Shown here: positions 1-8,524 of the stretch, one piece after another
How positions within the stretch are numbered: the stretch's first letter is position 1
Layout of the letters: each line of letters starts with the position of its first letter
NCBI RefSeq assembly: GCF_001514065.1
Contig: NZ_KQ948422.1
Span: 310,001 to 374,000 of the forward strand
Source of the DNA: Streptomyces antibioticus
Lineage (GTDB): Bacteria; Actinomycetota; Actinomycetes; Streptomycetales; Streptomycetaceae
Direction: 5' to 3'
Length of the DNA: 64,000 bases
The notes under the pieces: model-generated
The model's input: the letters and a program-made list of their open reading frames with translations, nothing else
The model's database searches: none
What the model was told of the DNA's origin: nothing
Position numbers and translations under genes: made by a program

Positions 1-475
1 CCGGAAAGGGAGTCCACTGCGCAGACGGGCGGCCGGACCGGCAGGGATTCGCGATCGCCGCAACCACGTTGTAGCGACCCTGGCTGCGGGCGAAGGTTTC
101 CGACACCGACCGATCCGCGCTCGTGGAGATGTAGCCGCTGCCGTCGCCGCCGTGCAAGTGGTTCGGGAGGTCGTAGTTGGTACCGCGCGCCGTGAAGCCG
201 TCTCTGAAGATCTCGTACGGCGACCGCGCGTCCCCGCGGAACACCTCGTTCGGCAACTGCCGTTCGCTGACCGTGTCGGTGTTGACGATGTTGGAACACG
301 AGGAGCCGTTGCCGAAGCCGCCCGCGCAGAAGCCGTACCCTGCCGCGTGCGCTGGGCTGGTCGAGACGAGGGTCTGGGTCAGGATGACCGCGACGGCGGC
401 GAGGAACACCGCGAGTGCTGATATCCGGTAGCGCATCTGCCACTTGGGCAGACACGTTGCTGCTCGATTGAACAT
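1..475 (-). CDS. Secreted mono-ADP-ribosyltransferase-like protein (3' end outside window)
   Basis: The minus-strand reading frame starts at ATG 475 behind a GGAGA ribosome binding site and runs open off the left edge (158 codons visible). The first 44 residues form a signal peptide with a hydrophobic stretch (residues 19-36) ending in AHA. The mature part carries VFRGD with Arg80, an IF-DGF-RG-N-DL-H block (residues 89-107) and YISTS (residues 115-119). This order matches the R-S-E class of ADP-ribosyltransferases typified by scabin and pierisin, which modify DNA or nucleotides. The catalytic E-x-E would lie beyond the edge, so activity cannot be confirmed. It faces a LAL regulator copy across a divergent promoter. 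Secretion is well supported; the family call is by motif reading only. Confidence 0.6.
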   Translation of the reverse strand, partial: MFNRAATCLPKWQMRYRISALAVFLAAVAVILTQTLVSTSPAHAAGYGFCAGGFGNGSSCSNIVNTDTVSERQLPNEVFRGDARSPYEIFRDGFTARGTNYDLPNHLHGGDGSGYISTSADRSVSETFARSQGRYNVVAAIANPCRSGRPSAQWTPFP

Positions 476-629
476 GGGCTCTCCGTGTCGGGGAGGGGTT
501 GCGGCCGTGCCACTGCACGCGCCGGTTGGTGGAGTGCGAGAGAGCGTTCTCACGCGTTCTCGCGGCTTCCACCTGCAGGGATGGCATCGACGATCCAGGT
601 GAAGGACAGGCCGAAACAATGGGGGACGC

Positions 630-650
630 ATTGAATGGGTAGGCGGCCGC
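630..650. repeat. Direct repeat copy 1 (promoter duplication)
   Basis: This 21-bp segment recurs at 1012-1032 with one mismatch. Both copies are preceded by a similar CAATG-GG-ACGCA block (618-630 and 989-1001), with an 11-bp insertion in the second. Each copy sits just upstream of sequence from the LAL gene, so it appears to be a duplicated promoter. TTGAAT at 631-636 would be the -35 element. Confidence 0.75.
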
Positions 651-690
651 TTCAGGATGGGTAGGGCCGATGACGGGCAAGTCCGGCCAG

Positions 691-750
691 GCCGGTGGTG
701 GACGCGCTCGGCAAGGTGGGTCCGTGGCTGCCCGCCACCGGGCTGCCGCC
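691..750 (+). pseudogene. Remnant of a second LAL regulator gene
   Basis: These 60 bases match 1373-1432 inside the intact LAL gene with only about two mismatches. They encode the same stretch (GPVVDALGKVGPWLPATGLP). A short preceding piece, GGGCAAGTCC at about 676-685, recalls the Walker A codons of the LAL gene. With the duplicated promoter just upstream, this is best read as a LAL gene copy reduced by internal deletions. It has no usable open frame of its own. Confidence 0.7.
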
Positions 751-751
751 C

Positions 752-890
752 CCGGGTGGAAGGTGGGGTTGGTGCCCTCGGCGTGCGCGCTCGGCGCGTT
801 GACGAGCGGACCGAGTAACGCCGTGAGTGCCAGCGTGATGGCGGCCCACGCGATGGCGGCAGGACGCGGCGGCGACGGTCGTCGGGCCAT
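752..890 (-). pseudogene. Truncated 5' end of a secreted-protein gene
   Basis: From ATG 890 the minus strand encodes a clear signal peptide: a basic start (MARRPSPPRP), a hydrophobic core (AAITLALTALLGPLV) and an AHA cleavage motif, followed by about ten mature residues. At about position 752 the frame runs into antisense LAL remnant sequence, so the gene is cut at a rearrangement breakpoint. The frame stays open further left, but that stretch is antisense to other features and is unlikely to be genuine protein. The original function is unknown. Confidence 0.5.
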
Positions 891-1011
891 CCCAGGCCCG
901 GGGCCCTCATGGTGTGACGGTCTCTGTTCGGACGCCCATGACATTGGTGGAACGACACCGACGATGCAGATCCGCGGTGCGGCGAAGCAATGAGGAACGC
1001 ATCACAAACGT

Positions 1012-1040
1012 ATTGAATGGGTAGGCAGCCGCAATAAAGT
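1012..1040 (+). promoter_or_regulatory. Direct repeat copy 2 and likely LAL promoter
   Basis: This is the second copy of the 21-bp repeat. TTGAAT (1013-1018) and TAAAGT (1035-1040) are separated by 16 bp and form a plausible -35/-10 pair for the LAL gene downstream. The first copy has the same spacing with CAGGAT as a weaker -10 element. Confidence 0.45.
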
Positions 1041-1133
1041 GGGTACCGCCGACGAGGGCGGGCCGACCAGCCTCCGCCGGTCACCTTCCGTCACCAGTCG
1101 GGCCATGATGTGTCCGCAAGGGACGGTGCTCAG

Positions 1134-4010
1134 GTGGCTGACCAGCAAGGCTCCCCCGGTCTTGGCCGGGGCTTCACGTTCGTCGGTCGCCGGCAGGAAC
1201 TCGATCTGCTACTCGCCGTCACCAGACAGCCGCCCGCCGTGGTCATGATCGAGGGCGAGGCCGGCATGGGCAAGTCCCGGCTGGTGCGCGAGGCCACCGC
1301 GATCCTCAAGACCGAGGGGTGGCGGGTAGTGACGGGCTTCTGCTGCCCACTGCGCGAACCCCTGCCGTACGGGCCGGTGGTGGACGCGCTCGGCAAGGTC
1401 GGTCCGTGGCTGCCGGCCACCGGGCTGCCGCCGACGGCCGGGGCACTGGCTCCGCTGCTGCCGGACCTGGCCGACCGCCTTCCGCCGGCGCCCACAGCAC
1501 CGGGCCACCCAGGTGCGCTGCGGCACCAGTTGATCCAGGCCGTGCGCTCCGTGCTCGACGCGGTCGGGCGGGTGATCCTGGTCGTCGAGGACCTGCACTG
1601 GGCCGACGACGCCACCCGCGAACTGCTCCTGCTGCTCGCCCGCGACCTGCCCGACCAGTTCGTCCTGGTGGTCACCTACCGGGCCGAGGACCTGCCGCCC
1701 GGGGCCGCAGCCCTGGGCGCGGCCTACCGCCCGCCACCCTGCACCAGCGGCACCGTGATCCGGCTGTCACCGCTGACCGAGAACGACGTGGCGGATCTCG
1801 CCGGCGCTGCGCTGGGCAGCCATGCCACGCCGGAGCTGTGCGCGGTGCTTCACCGCCGCAGCGAGGGCCTGCCGCTGGTCGCCGAGGAAGACCTGATCAC
1901 GCTACGGGACCAGGCGTGTCGCGACGTCAGGGAACTGGAGCGGGCCGAGGTGCCGGGCGGTCTGCGGGAAGCGGTCAGCGAACGGCTGACCTCGCTGTCG
2001 CCGATCGGCGCCGCGGTCGTGGACGCGGCGGCGGTGCTGGCCGTACCGGCCACCGAAGAACTGCTGGCTGAGGTCGCCGGCCTGGACGGTGACGCGGCGG
2101 CCGAGGGGTTGGTCGACGCGCTGCGGGCGGCGGTGCTGCGCGTGACCGATACCGGCCGCTACACCTTCCGTCACGTGCTGGCCCAGCAGGTCGCCTACCG
2201 GCACATCCCGTGGCCTCGCCGGGCCCGTCTGCACCGGCGGGCCATCGACGAGCTCCAGACCCACGACCCGGTCCCGCTGGTGCAGATCGCCCGCCACACG
2301 CTGGCGACCGGCGACCGGCGGGGCTGGCTCGACCAGATCGAGCAGGCCGTCGACCAGGCCGTCACGCTCGGCGACACCGGCACCGCGGCCACTCTCCTGC
2401 ACCAGATCCTGGACCAGCCCGGAGTGGACACCGAACGGCGGTCCCAAGCCGCGCTCACGCTCGCCCGGTTCGTCAGCTACGGCGTCGACTACGCCGTGAC
2501 CGTCCGCGAACTGCGGACCGTGCTGGACGATCCGAAGCTGCCGGATGCCATCCGGGGCGAGATCCGCCTGGGGCTCGCTCTGGTCATGCTCAACGTCGGC
2601 GCCGACCCGGCCGGTTTCCGCGAGCTCGCCCACGCCGTCGACGAGCTGGCCACACAGCCGCACAAGGCGGCTGTGGCGATGACCAACCTGGCCCTCAACG
2701 AGCGGGACGGTGCCGCCGCGCAGGCGTGGGACTGGCAAGGCCGAGCCGAGCGGACCGTCCGCGAGAGCGCCGACGAGTCGAGTCGGAGAACAGTCCAGAT
2801 CAACCGGCTCATCCTGATGGCCCGGGACGGCGATCCCGCCGCCTGGCCGCTGCTGGACCGGCTACCGCGCCGAGATGCCGCTGGAGCGGTGCTGCGCCAC
2901 GTCACCCACGGGCTGTACGCCCTCGCCGAGGTGGCAACCCAGCTCGGCCACGACCGGCGGGCCCGCGGTCTGCTGCGCGAGGTCGAGGACTTGGTCGAAC
3001 ACGCAGCCGACGGGCGCATCGAGTGCCTCCCCCGAGTTGTGGAGCTGCGCCTGGACTGGATGGCCGGGCGCTGGACCCGGCTGGACGAGGATTACGCGGC
3101 CCTGGCGCATGCCCACCCCGACGTGAAGCAGATCAACATCGACCGGGCTGTGTGCCAGGGACACCTCGCCTTCTCTCGGGGGCGGCGCTCCCTCGCCCAC
3201 GACCACTTCGTCACCGCGGCGGCGGCCGCCAGGGGTACGAGCGAGGTGGACGTGAGCCTCAGGACCGCCGCCGCGCTCGCAGGGTTCCGGCTCGCTGAGG
3301 GTGACCCGCAGGAGGCCTGGGCAATCGCCGAACCCGCGCTGTCGATGTTGCGAGGACTCAGGTCCTGGGCTCGGACCATGGACCTCGTCCCGGTCGCGGC
3401 CGAGGCCTCGCTGGCCTGTGGGCACCACGCGTTGGCCGAACGACTCGTGGCGGAGGCCGAGTCGGACCTGTGCGACCGCGACGCGCCGGCCGCCTCGGCC
3501 GAACTGGCGATGGCCCGGGGTGTGTTGCTGCGCGCCACCGATCCGGAGCGGGCCGCCGAGCACTTCGCCGAGGCCCAGCACAGATGGCAGGACATCGGGC
3601 GGCCCTACGAGGTCGCCAAGGCCGCCGAACGCCGGGGTGAAGCCTTGACCTGCTCGTCTCCCGACAACGCGGCGGCGCACCTGGCCGACGCCGCGCGCGG
3701 CTTCACCGAGCTCGGCGCGACCGGCGACGCCGCACGCTGCCAACAACGGCTGCGCGAACTCGGTGTCCAGACGTCGCGGCGACCGGGACGCCGCGGCTAC
3801 GGCGGCGAGCTGTCGCCCCGTGAACGGGAAGTCGCCAAGCTGCTCGCCGACGGCGCCACCAACCAGGACATCGCCCAGACCCTGTTCCTGTCCCCCCGCA
3901 CTGTCGAGAAGCACGTGGCCCGCGTCCTGACCAAATTGGGCACCGAGCGGAAGGGCGTCCAAGGCGGCCTGCCGAACTCCGACAGGCCCGGATCCCACGA
4001 ACCCGCCTGA
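1134..4010 (+). CDS. LAL-type LuxR-family transcriptional activator
   Basis: This is a large cytoplasmic ATP-binding regulator of about 958 residues, normal for LAL proteins. An N-terminal AAA/NACHT-like ATPase has Walker A GEAGMGKS (residues 41-48) and Walker B VILVVEDLHWADD near residue 150. A long helical TPR-like middle follows. A C-terminal LuxR helix-turn-helix has LSPREREVAKLLADG and a TVEKHVARVLTKL recognition region in the last 60 residues. GTG 1134 was chosen because AAGGGA lies 11 bp upstream; GTG 1110 is an alternative. Such proteins activate nearby biosynthetic or secretion genes in response to a small ligand. Here the natural target would be the divergent secreted-protein gene that has been truncated. 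Confidence 0.9.
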   Translation: MADQQGSPGLGRGFTFVGRRQELDLLLAVTRQPPAVVMIEGEAGMGKSRLVREATAILKTEGWRVVTGFCCPLREPLPYGPVVDALGKVGPWLPATGLPPTAGALAPLLPDLADRLPPAPTAPGHPGALRHQLIQAVRSVLDAVGRVILVVEDLHWADDATRELLLLLARDLPDQFVLVVTYRAEDLPPGAAALGAAYRPPPCTSGTVIRLSPLTENDVADLAGAALGSHATPELCAVLHRRSEGLPLVAEEDLITLRDQACRDVRELERAEVPGGLREAVSERLTSLSPIGAAVVDAAAVLAVPATEELLAEVAGLDGDAAAEGLVDALRAAVLRVTDTGRYTFRHVLAQQVAYRHIPWPRRARLHRRAIDELQTHDPVPLVQIARHTLATGDRRGWLDQIEQAVDQAVTLGDTGTAATLLHQILDQPGVDTERRSQAALTLARFVSYGVDYAVTVRELRTVLDDPKLPDAIRGEIRLGLALVMLNVGADPAGFRELAHAVDELATQPHKAAVAMTNLALNERDGAAAQAWDWQGRAERTVRESADESSRRTVQINRLILMARDGDPAAWPLLDRLPRRDAAGAVLRHVTHGLYALAEVATQLGHDRRARGLLREVEDLVEHAADGRIECLPRVVELRLDWMAGRWTRLDEDYAALAHAHPDVKQINIDRAVCQGHLAFSRGRRSLAHDHFVTAAAAARGTSEVDVSLRTAAALAGFRLAEGDPQEAWAIAEPALSMLRGLRSWARTMDLVPVAAEASLACGHHALAERLVAEAESDLCDRDAPAASAELAMARGVLLRATDPERAAEHFAEAQHRWQDIGRPYEVAKAAERRGEALTCSSPDNAAAHLADAARGFTELGATGDAARCQQRLRELGVQTSRRPGRRGYGGELSPREREVAKLLADGATNQDIAQTLFLSPRTVEKHVARVLTKLGTERKGVQGGLPNSDRPGSHEPA

Positions 4011-4024
4011 GAAACGGGTCGCCC

Positions 4025-5569
4025 TCAACGGTCGAGCGCCTTGCGCAGGCCGCTTCGCGACGCGTCTGCCCATACGGCCGGCAGCTCCCGTTCGCGGCGG
4101 TCGGCCACGGCTTGTTCCTGTCCGTACAACAGCCCCCAGGCGAAGCCGGTTTCCCCGGCGGCGTGGGCTGCCAGGGCTATCTCTCGCAGGGCGTCCCGTG
4201 CCACGACGCTGTCCTGGTGGTCCCCGAGCACCTTCTGGACGGCCTTGACGCGCTTGCCGAGTCGCTTGGCGGGCTTTCCGAGGGCGTCGCGCGCCGGTTC
4301 CGTGGCGTACCGCGTCCGTTTGGCCGCCTTGCGGGCCTCGTGGAGGGCCGTGTCGCGTTCCGTGCCGGGCGCGAGGTCCAGCGCGAAGGTCACGCGGTCG
4401 GACAGCCGGTCGTACTCCTTGACTATGGCCTTGGTCATGACCTTCTTCGGTTTCCGGGCGGCCTTGGCGCGTAGCGGGGGCCGTTCCGTCAGCGCTGCCA
4501 GAGAGTCCAGAAGGGCCAGGTAGCGGTCCGATTTCAGGGCGTCCAGAGTGCGTCGGCGGGCCTCGGAACTCCTGCCCGCGTCCCAGATCTGAAGCCGGGC
4601 CGAGACGGGCCCGAAGGCCAGCTCCTGAGGCAGCGCCTCGAGCCTTGAGCTCAGCCGTTCCAGGAGGACCTCCTGGTCGCGTTCCGCGCCCAGCTCAGCG
4701 CCCAGCCACTTGAGCTCCTTGCGGACCGGGTCGGTGGCCTTGCGGTCCAGGACCGCCCGGTAGGAGCGCAGGACGCTGCGCAGCCGCCGGCAGGCGACGC
4801 GCATCTTGTGCACGGAGTCGGGCAGGTCACGCCGTACCGCGGGGTCCAGCTTGACCAGGGTGCTGATCTGATCCACCACATGGGCGAGGACCGCTTCGCC
4901 GGCGGATCCGCGGGCCACGGTCTCTCCGGCACGTTCGCCCGCAAGACGAGGCGCTCCCACCGCTGTCTCCTCCAGAGCCCGGGCCAGCTTCGACGGGGAG
5001 TCGGCACGCTCCACACCGCTCTTGCGCAGCGTCTTGTCCACGACGTCCAAAAACGCCGGGTCGCCGTCCGGTGCGAGCTCGACCTCCATCTCGGTCCAGG
5101 AAGCGACCGGCGTGCCGGTGGCGAGCAGTGATTCGGCGCGGACCGCGTCGATGCTCAGCTCGGCGAGGACGGTGCCCTGCGAACCGACGAGCTGACGCAC
5201 ACCACGGGTGGAACGGATACGGACGACCGGCCGCAGCTCCGCGCCCCGGGTACGGGAGAGAGCCAGGTCACTCAGCGTGTCCGGAACAGTGTCGGAGAGT
5301 GGGGCCCGGACCTCTTCCCTGCTGTCTCCCGGCAGCGGCAGCTTGAGATGCCAGCCCTCGTCCGCCCCGCCCGTCCTTCTGCGGAGCGTCACCGAGGTAC
5401 CGGCCAATCGCAGGTCGTCGGTGTCGTAGTACACGGCGTCCAATTCCTGGGTGCCCTGGTCCACGACGGACTCGATCCCACCCACACCTGCGAGGTCGGG
5501 CAGCCAGGCGGTGCCGTCGGTCGACGGGGCTTCGTACTTTCGCTCTGTTTCCCGCTGGGACTCGGTCAT
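4025..5569 (-). CDS. CYTH and CHAD domain protein
   Basis: This 514-residue protein has an N-terminal CYTH domain (residues about 1-200). It starts with the triphosphate-tunnel motif TERKYE and continues with YYDTDDLRL, TLRRRTGG and WHLKLP. A C-terminal CHAD domain (residues about 225-510) is rich in conserved His/Arg/Lys in VHKMRVACRRLRSVLRSY and HEARKAAKRTRY. CYTH domains bind or hydrolyse triphosphate compounds, and CHAD domains bind inorganic polyphosphate, so a role in polyphosphate metabolism is likely. The two domains are commonly fused in actinobacteria. It is convergent with the LAL gene, with only 14 bp between stop codons. Confidence 0.92.
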   Translation of the reverse strand: MTESQRETERKYEAPSTDGTAWLPDLAGVGGIESVVDQGTQELDAVYYDTDDLRLAGTSVTLRRRTGGADEGWHLKLPLPGDSREEVRAPLSDTVPDTLSDLALSRTRGAELRPVVRIRSTRGVRQLVGSQGTVLAELSIDAVRAESLLATGTPVASWTEMEVELAPDGDPAFLDVVDKTLRKSGVERADSPSKLARALEETAVGAPRLAGERAGETVARGSAGEAVLAHVVDQISTLVKLDPAVRRDLPDSVHKMRVACRRLRSVLRSYRAVLDRKATDPVRKELKWLGAELGAERDQEVLLERLSSRLEALPQELAFGPVSARLQIWDAGRSSEARRRTLDALKSDRYLALLDSLAALTERPPLRAKAARKPKKVMTKAIVKEYDRLSDRVTFALDLAPGTERDTALHEARKAAKRTRYATEPARDALGKPAKRLGKRVKAVQKVLGDHQDSVVARDALREIALAAHAAGETGFAWGLLYGQEQAVADRRERELPAVWADASRSGLRKALDR

Positions 5570-5726
5570 GCCTTACGCGTACACGCCTGGGCGCCGAACA
5601 AACACCGCAGGTCGTCTGACCGAGCTGCCATGTACCCCGCGCCGCCATTCAGAGCAGCACCGCTCGCCGGACAGGAGCCGCGTTCCTAGGGTCACAGTGA
5701 CGACAACCACCCCAAAGGAGACGTTC

Positions 5727-6140
5727 ATGGGCATACGTATCGGTGGCCTCCTCGCCGCGACGGTGATGTTCGCCGCCGGCCCGCTCGGCGGCCCCGCACA
5801 CGCTCAAACCGACCTGGACTGCAGCGACTTCACCTACCAGGAGGACGCACAGGCGGAGTTCGACCGCAACCCCAACGACCCGTATCGGCTGGACGAGGAC
5901 CAGGGGCCGGACGACGGCATCGCCTGCGAGATCCTCCCCCGCAGGAACACCGCGGCCCCAGCGACGGTCACCGTCACCGCTGTACCCACCCTCGGCGTCC
6001 AGGGCGGCCTGGGCGGCGCCACAGGGCCCGCCGACTTCGAGCGGGTGCTCGGCGTCGGCCTCGTCCTCGGGGCCGCTGCGCTCGCAGGCGCCTACACGGT
6101 TCGGCGGCGCCGGCACTCCAGGAATGCTGGAAACGCCTGA
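5727..6140 (+). CDS. Secreted/anchored excalibur-type calcium-binding protein
   Basis: This is a 137-residue envelope protein. ATG 5727 follows AAAGGAG closely, which makes it a better start than upstream codons in the same frame. It has a signal peptide (residues 1-26, ending PAHA) and one excalibur-like module with DLDCSDF, DRNPNDPYRLDEDQGPDDG and IACE. The two cysteines and Asp-rich loop resemble a calcium-binding EF-hand-like motif. A threonine/valine-rich linker follows, then a C-terminal membrane segment (FERVLGVGLVLGAAALAGAY) ending in a basic RRRRH tail, suggesting cell-surface anchoring. The function is unknown; the neighbours give no operon partner. Confidence 0.8.
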   Translation: MGIRIGGLLAATVMFAAGPLGGPAHAQTDLDCSDFTYQEDAQAEFDRNPNDPYRLDEDQGPDDGIACEILPRRNTAAPATVTVTAVPTLGVQGGLGGATGPADFERVLGVGLVLGAAALAGAYTVRRRRHSRNAGNA

Positions 6141-6317
6141 ACACCTGGGGCGAGGCAAGGTCTGTCGGCCGCGGTCCGGCCGGTGGCGCGGGCGGCACCT
6201 CATCAGGCTCTGGGGAGAAGTGTGCCGCCCCCTGCCGACCATTGGCCAAGGGGCTCTGTATCGTCCGCTCCGTTGCCCTGGGTCCGCAGAGCAGCGGCTC
6301 GTACGAGGAGGAGCACC

Positions 6318-8079
6318 ATGGCCGAGCACCGGCAGGGAACCGAGCCGGATGACGGTGCCGCGTCGCGAGCGGGAGCGCGCGACACGGTGCGCCTGGCGGT
6401 GGTCATCGGTGCGCTCGGTGTCGTGTTCGGTGACATCGGCACCAGCCCGATCTACACCCTGCAGACGGTGTTCAATCCCGGCGACCCGCACCCCGTCCCG
6501 GTCAGCACGGACAACGTGTACGGCGTGGTGTCGCTGGTGTTCTGGTCGGTGATGATCATCGTCACGGTCACCTACATCCTGCTGGCGATGCGCGCCGACA
6601 ACGACGGCGAGGGCGGCATCATGGCGCTCATCACCCTGTTGCGCAGGTTGAGTTCGCAGCGGGGGCGTAAAGCGGCTGTCGTCCTGGCCGCGCTCGGCAT
6701 CTTCGGTGCGTCGCTGTTCTTCGGCGACAGCATGATCACTCCGGCGATCTCGGTGCTGTCCGCGGTCGAAGGGCTCAAGGTCGTCGAGCCGTCCCTGGGG
6801 GACGCCGTCGTGCCGATCACCGCGGTGATCTTTCTTCGCCCTGGCCGCGATCGTGCTCGCCGTCACGGGCGCCGAGGCGCTCTACGCGGACATGGGCCAC
6901 TTCGGCCGCCGGGCGATCACCCGGGGCTGGCTGTTCCTCGTGCTGCCCGCCTGCGTCCTGAGCTACATGGGGCAGGGCGCGTTGATCCTCGACGATCCGG
7001 ACAACATCAGCAGTCCGTTCTTCCTCCTCGTGCCCGACTGGGGGCGCTGGCCGATGGTCCTCTTGGCGACGGCGGCGACCGTGATCGCCTCCCAGGCCGT
7101 GATCACCGGTGCGTACTCGGTCGCCTCCCAGGCCGCCCAGCTGGGCTATCTGCCGAGGCTGCGTATCGCGCACACCTCCGAGTCGACGATCGGTCAGATC
7201 TACGTCCCCTGGATCAACTGGCTCCTGATGGTCTCGGTCCTCACGCTGGTCTTCGCCTTCCGCTCCTCCGCGGAACTGGCCTACGCCTTCGGCATGGCGG
7301 TCACCGGCACCATCACCATCACCACCCTGCTGTTCCTCTACGTCGCCCGCGCCAAATGGGGCACGCCCACGTGGCTGATCGCCATCGGCGGAGGCCTGCT
7401 CCTCTGCGTGGACTTGCTGTTCGTGGCGGCCAACATGACCAAGCTCGTGCACGGCGCGTGGCTGCCGCTGCTCATCGGCCTCACGGCGTTCACCGTCATG
7501 ACGACCTGGCAGCGCGGCCGTGAACTCGTCACGGAGCAACGGGCGCGTGCCGAAGGGTCGCTGACCGAGTTCGTCGACGACCTCCGCAGCGGCGAGGCCG
7601 TCGCGCGCCAGGTCCCCGGCACGGCCGTCTTCCTCAACCGGGGCAAGGAGACCGCGCCGCTGGCCATGCGGGCCAACGTCGAGCACAACCATGTGCGGCA
7701 CGAGCAGGTCGTGATCCTCTCCATCAAGACCGAGCCCGTGCCACGTATGCCCGTCGAGCAGCGGATCGTGGTCGACGACCTCGGCTACACCGACGACGGG
7801 ATAGTCCATGTCACCGCCCGCTTCGGCTACATGGAGACACCGGACGTACCCGGCACCCTGGCCCTGCTCGACCCGGCGGAAACCGAAGGCCCGCTCCAAC
7901 TCGACCAGGCGTCCTACTTCCTCTCCAAGATCGAGCTCCGGCGCGGGAAGGCTCCGACGATGGCCCCCTGGCGCAAGCGGCTGTTCATCGCCACCTCCTA
8001 CATCACGGCCGACGCGGCCGAGTACTTCAGCCTGCCCCGCGACCGCACGGTCATCATGGGCTCGCAGATTGAGGTGTAG
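6318..8079 (+). pseudogene. kup: kup potassium uptake transporter, inactivated by internal deletion
   Basis: The N-terminal part starts at ATG 6318 behind GAGGAGGAG and reads as a typical Kup K+ transporter (GALGVVFGDIGTSPIYTLQ, FFGDSMITPAISVLSAVEG). Near 6830 the reading frame changes. The rest resumes in another frame as VLAVTGAEALYADMGHFGR and continues normally to the C-terminus at 8079. Compared with usual actinobacterial Kup (about 650 residues), about 75 residues between ITAVI and the GAEALYADMGHFG helix are missing. This is therefore a real deletion of roughly 230 bp plus a frameshift, not a single-base sequencing error. The product should be non-functional, and decay looks recent because both halves are otherwise well conserved. 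Confidence 0.85.
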
Positions 8080-8524
8080 GCGGCCTGTCCGTTGCGGCCT
8101 GGCCCAGACTGCGGCAGCACGAAGGGCGTCGTCCGGTGACCGCCTCATAGAGATCCTGGTGCCTGGTGCATGGAGGTGGAGGCGCAGTTCTCTATGGCCG
8201 TACGGGCAGGCGAGCCGGGGCCGTAGTCGAACCCCACGACGTCACTTGCCCACATGTGTTCGCGCTGTTCGATGTGTGGCCGATCCGCCCACGCCCGATC
8301 CGCACCCGCATGCCTGATGAACCCCACACCGACTGACGTGCTGCCAGATGCCTTGTCAGGCCTCTCGGTCGCTCGACCGATGCGTGCTGTGCTCACACAG
8401 TCGGGGGCCAGGCCAGCTGGGAGGCTGCCGGCAAGGCGGTCACCGAGGCGCATACGACCGGCCCGAGCTGGTCGCCTGAAAAGCGTTCGTCGACCGTCGT
8501 CCAGCGGCGCTAACCTCGCTGATC
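8080..8524. other. Intergenic, no gene recognised
   Basis: This is a 445-bp gap between the kup pseudogene and the next gene. No open frame with convincing coding character, no RNA gene and no clear terminator hairpin was recognised. Confidence 0.5.

Noticed and set aside
3500-5600. Long open frames antisense to the LAL and CYTH-CHAD genes
   Set aside because: They lack start signals and follow codon-position bias of the genes on the other strand; typical shadows in high-GC DNA.
8145-8453. Minus-strand frame of about 100 residues
   Set aside because: No ribosome binding site, no recognisable domain and poor coding character.
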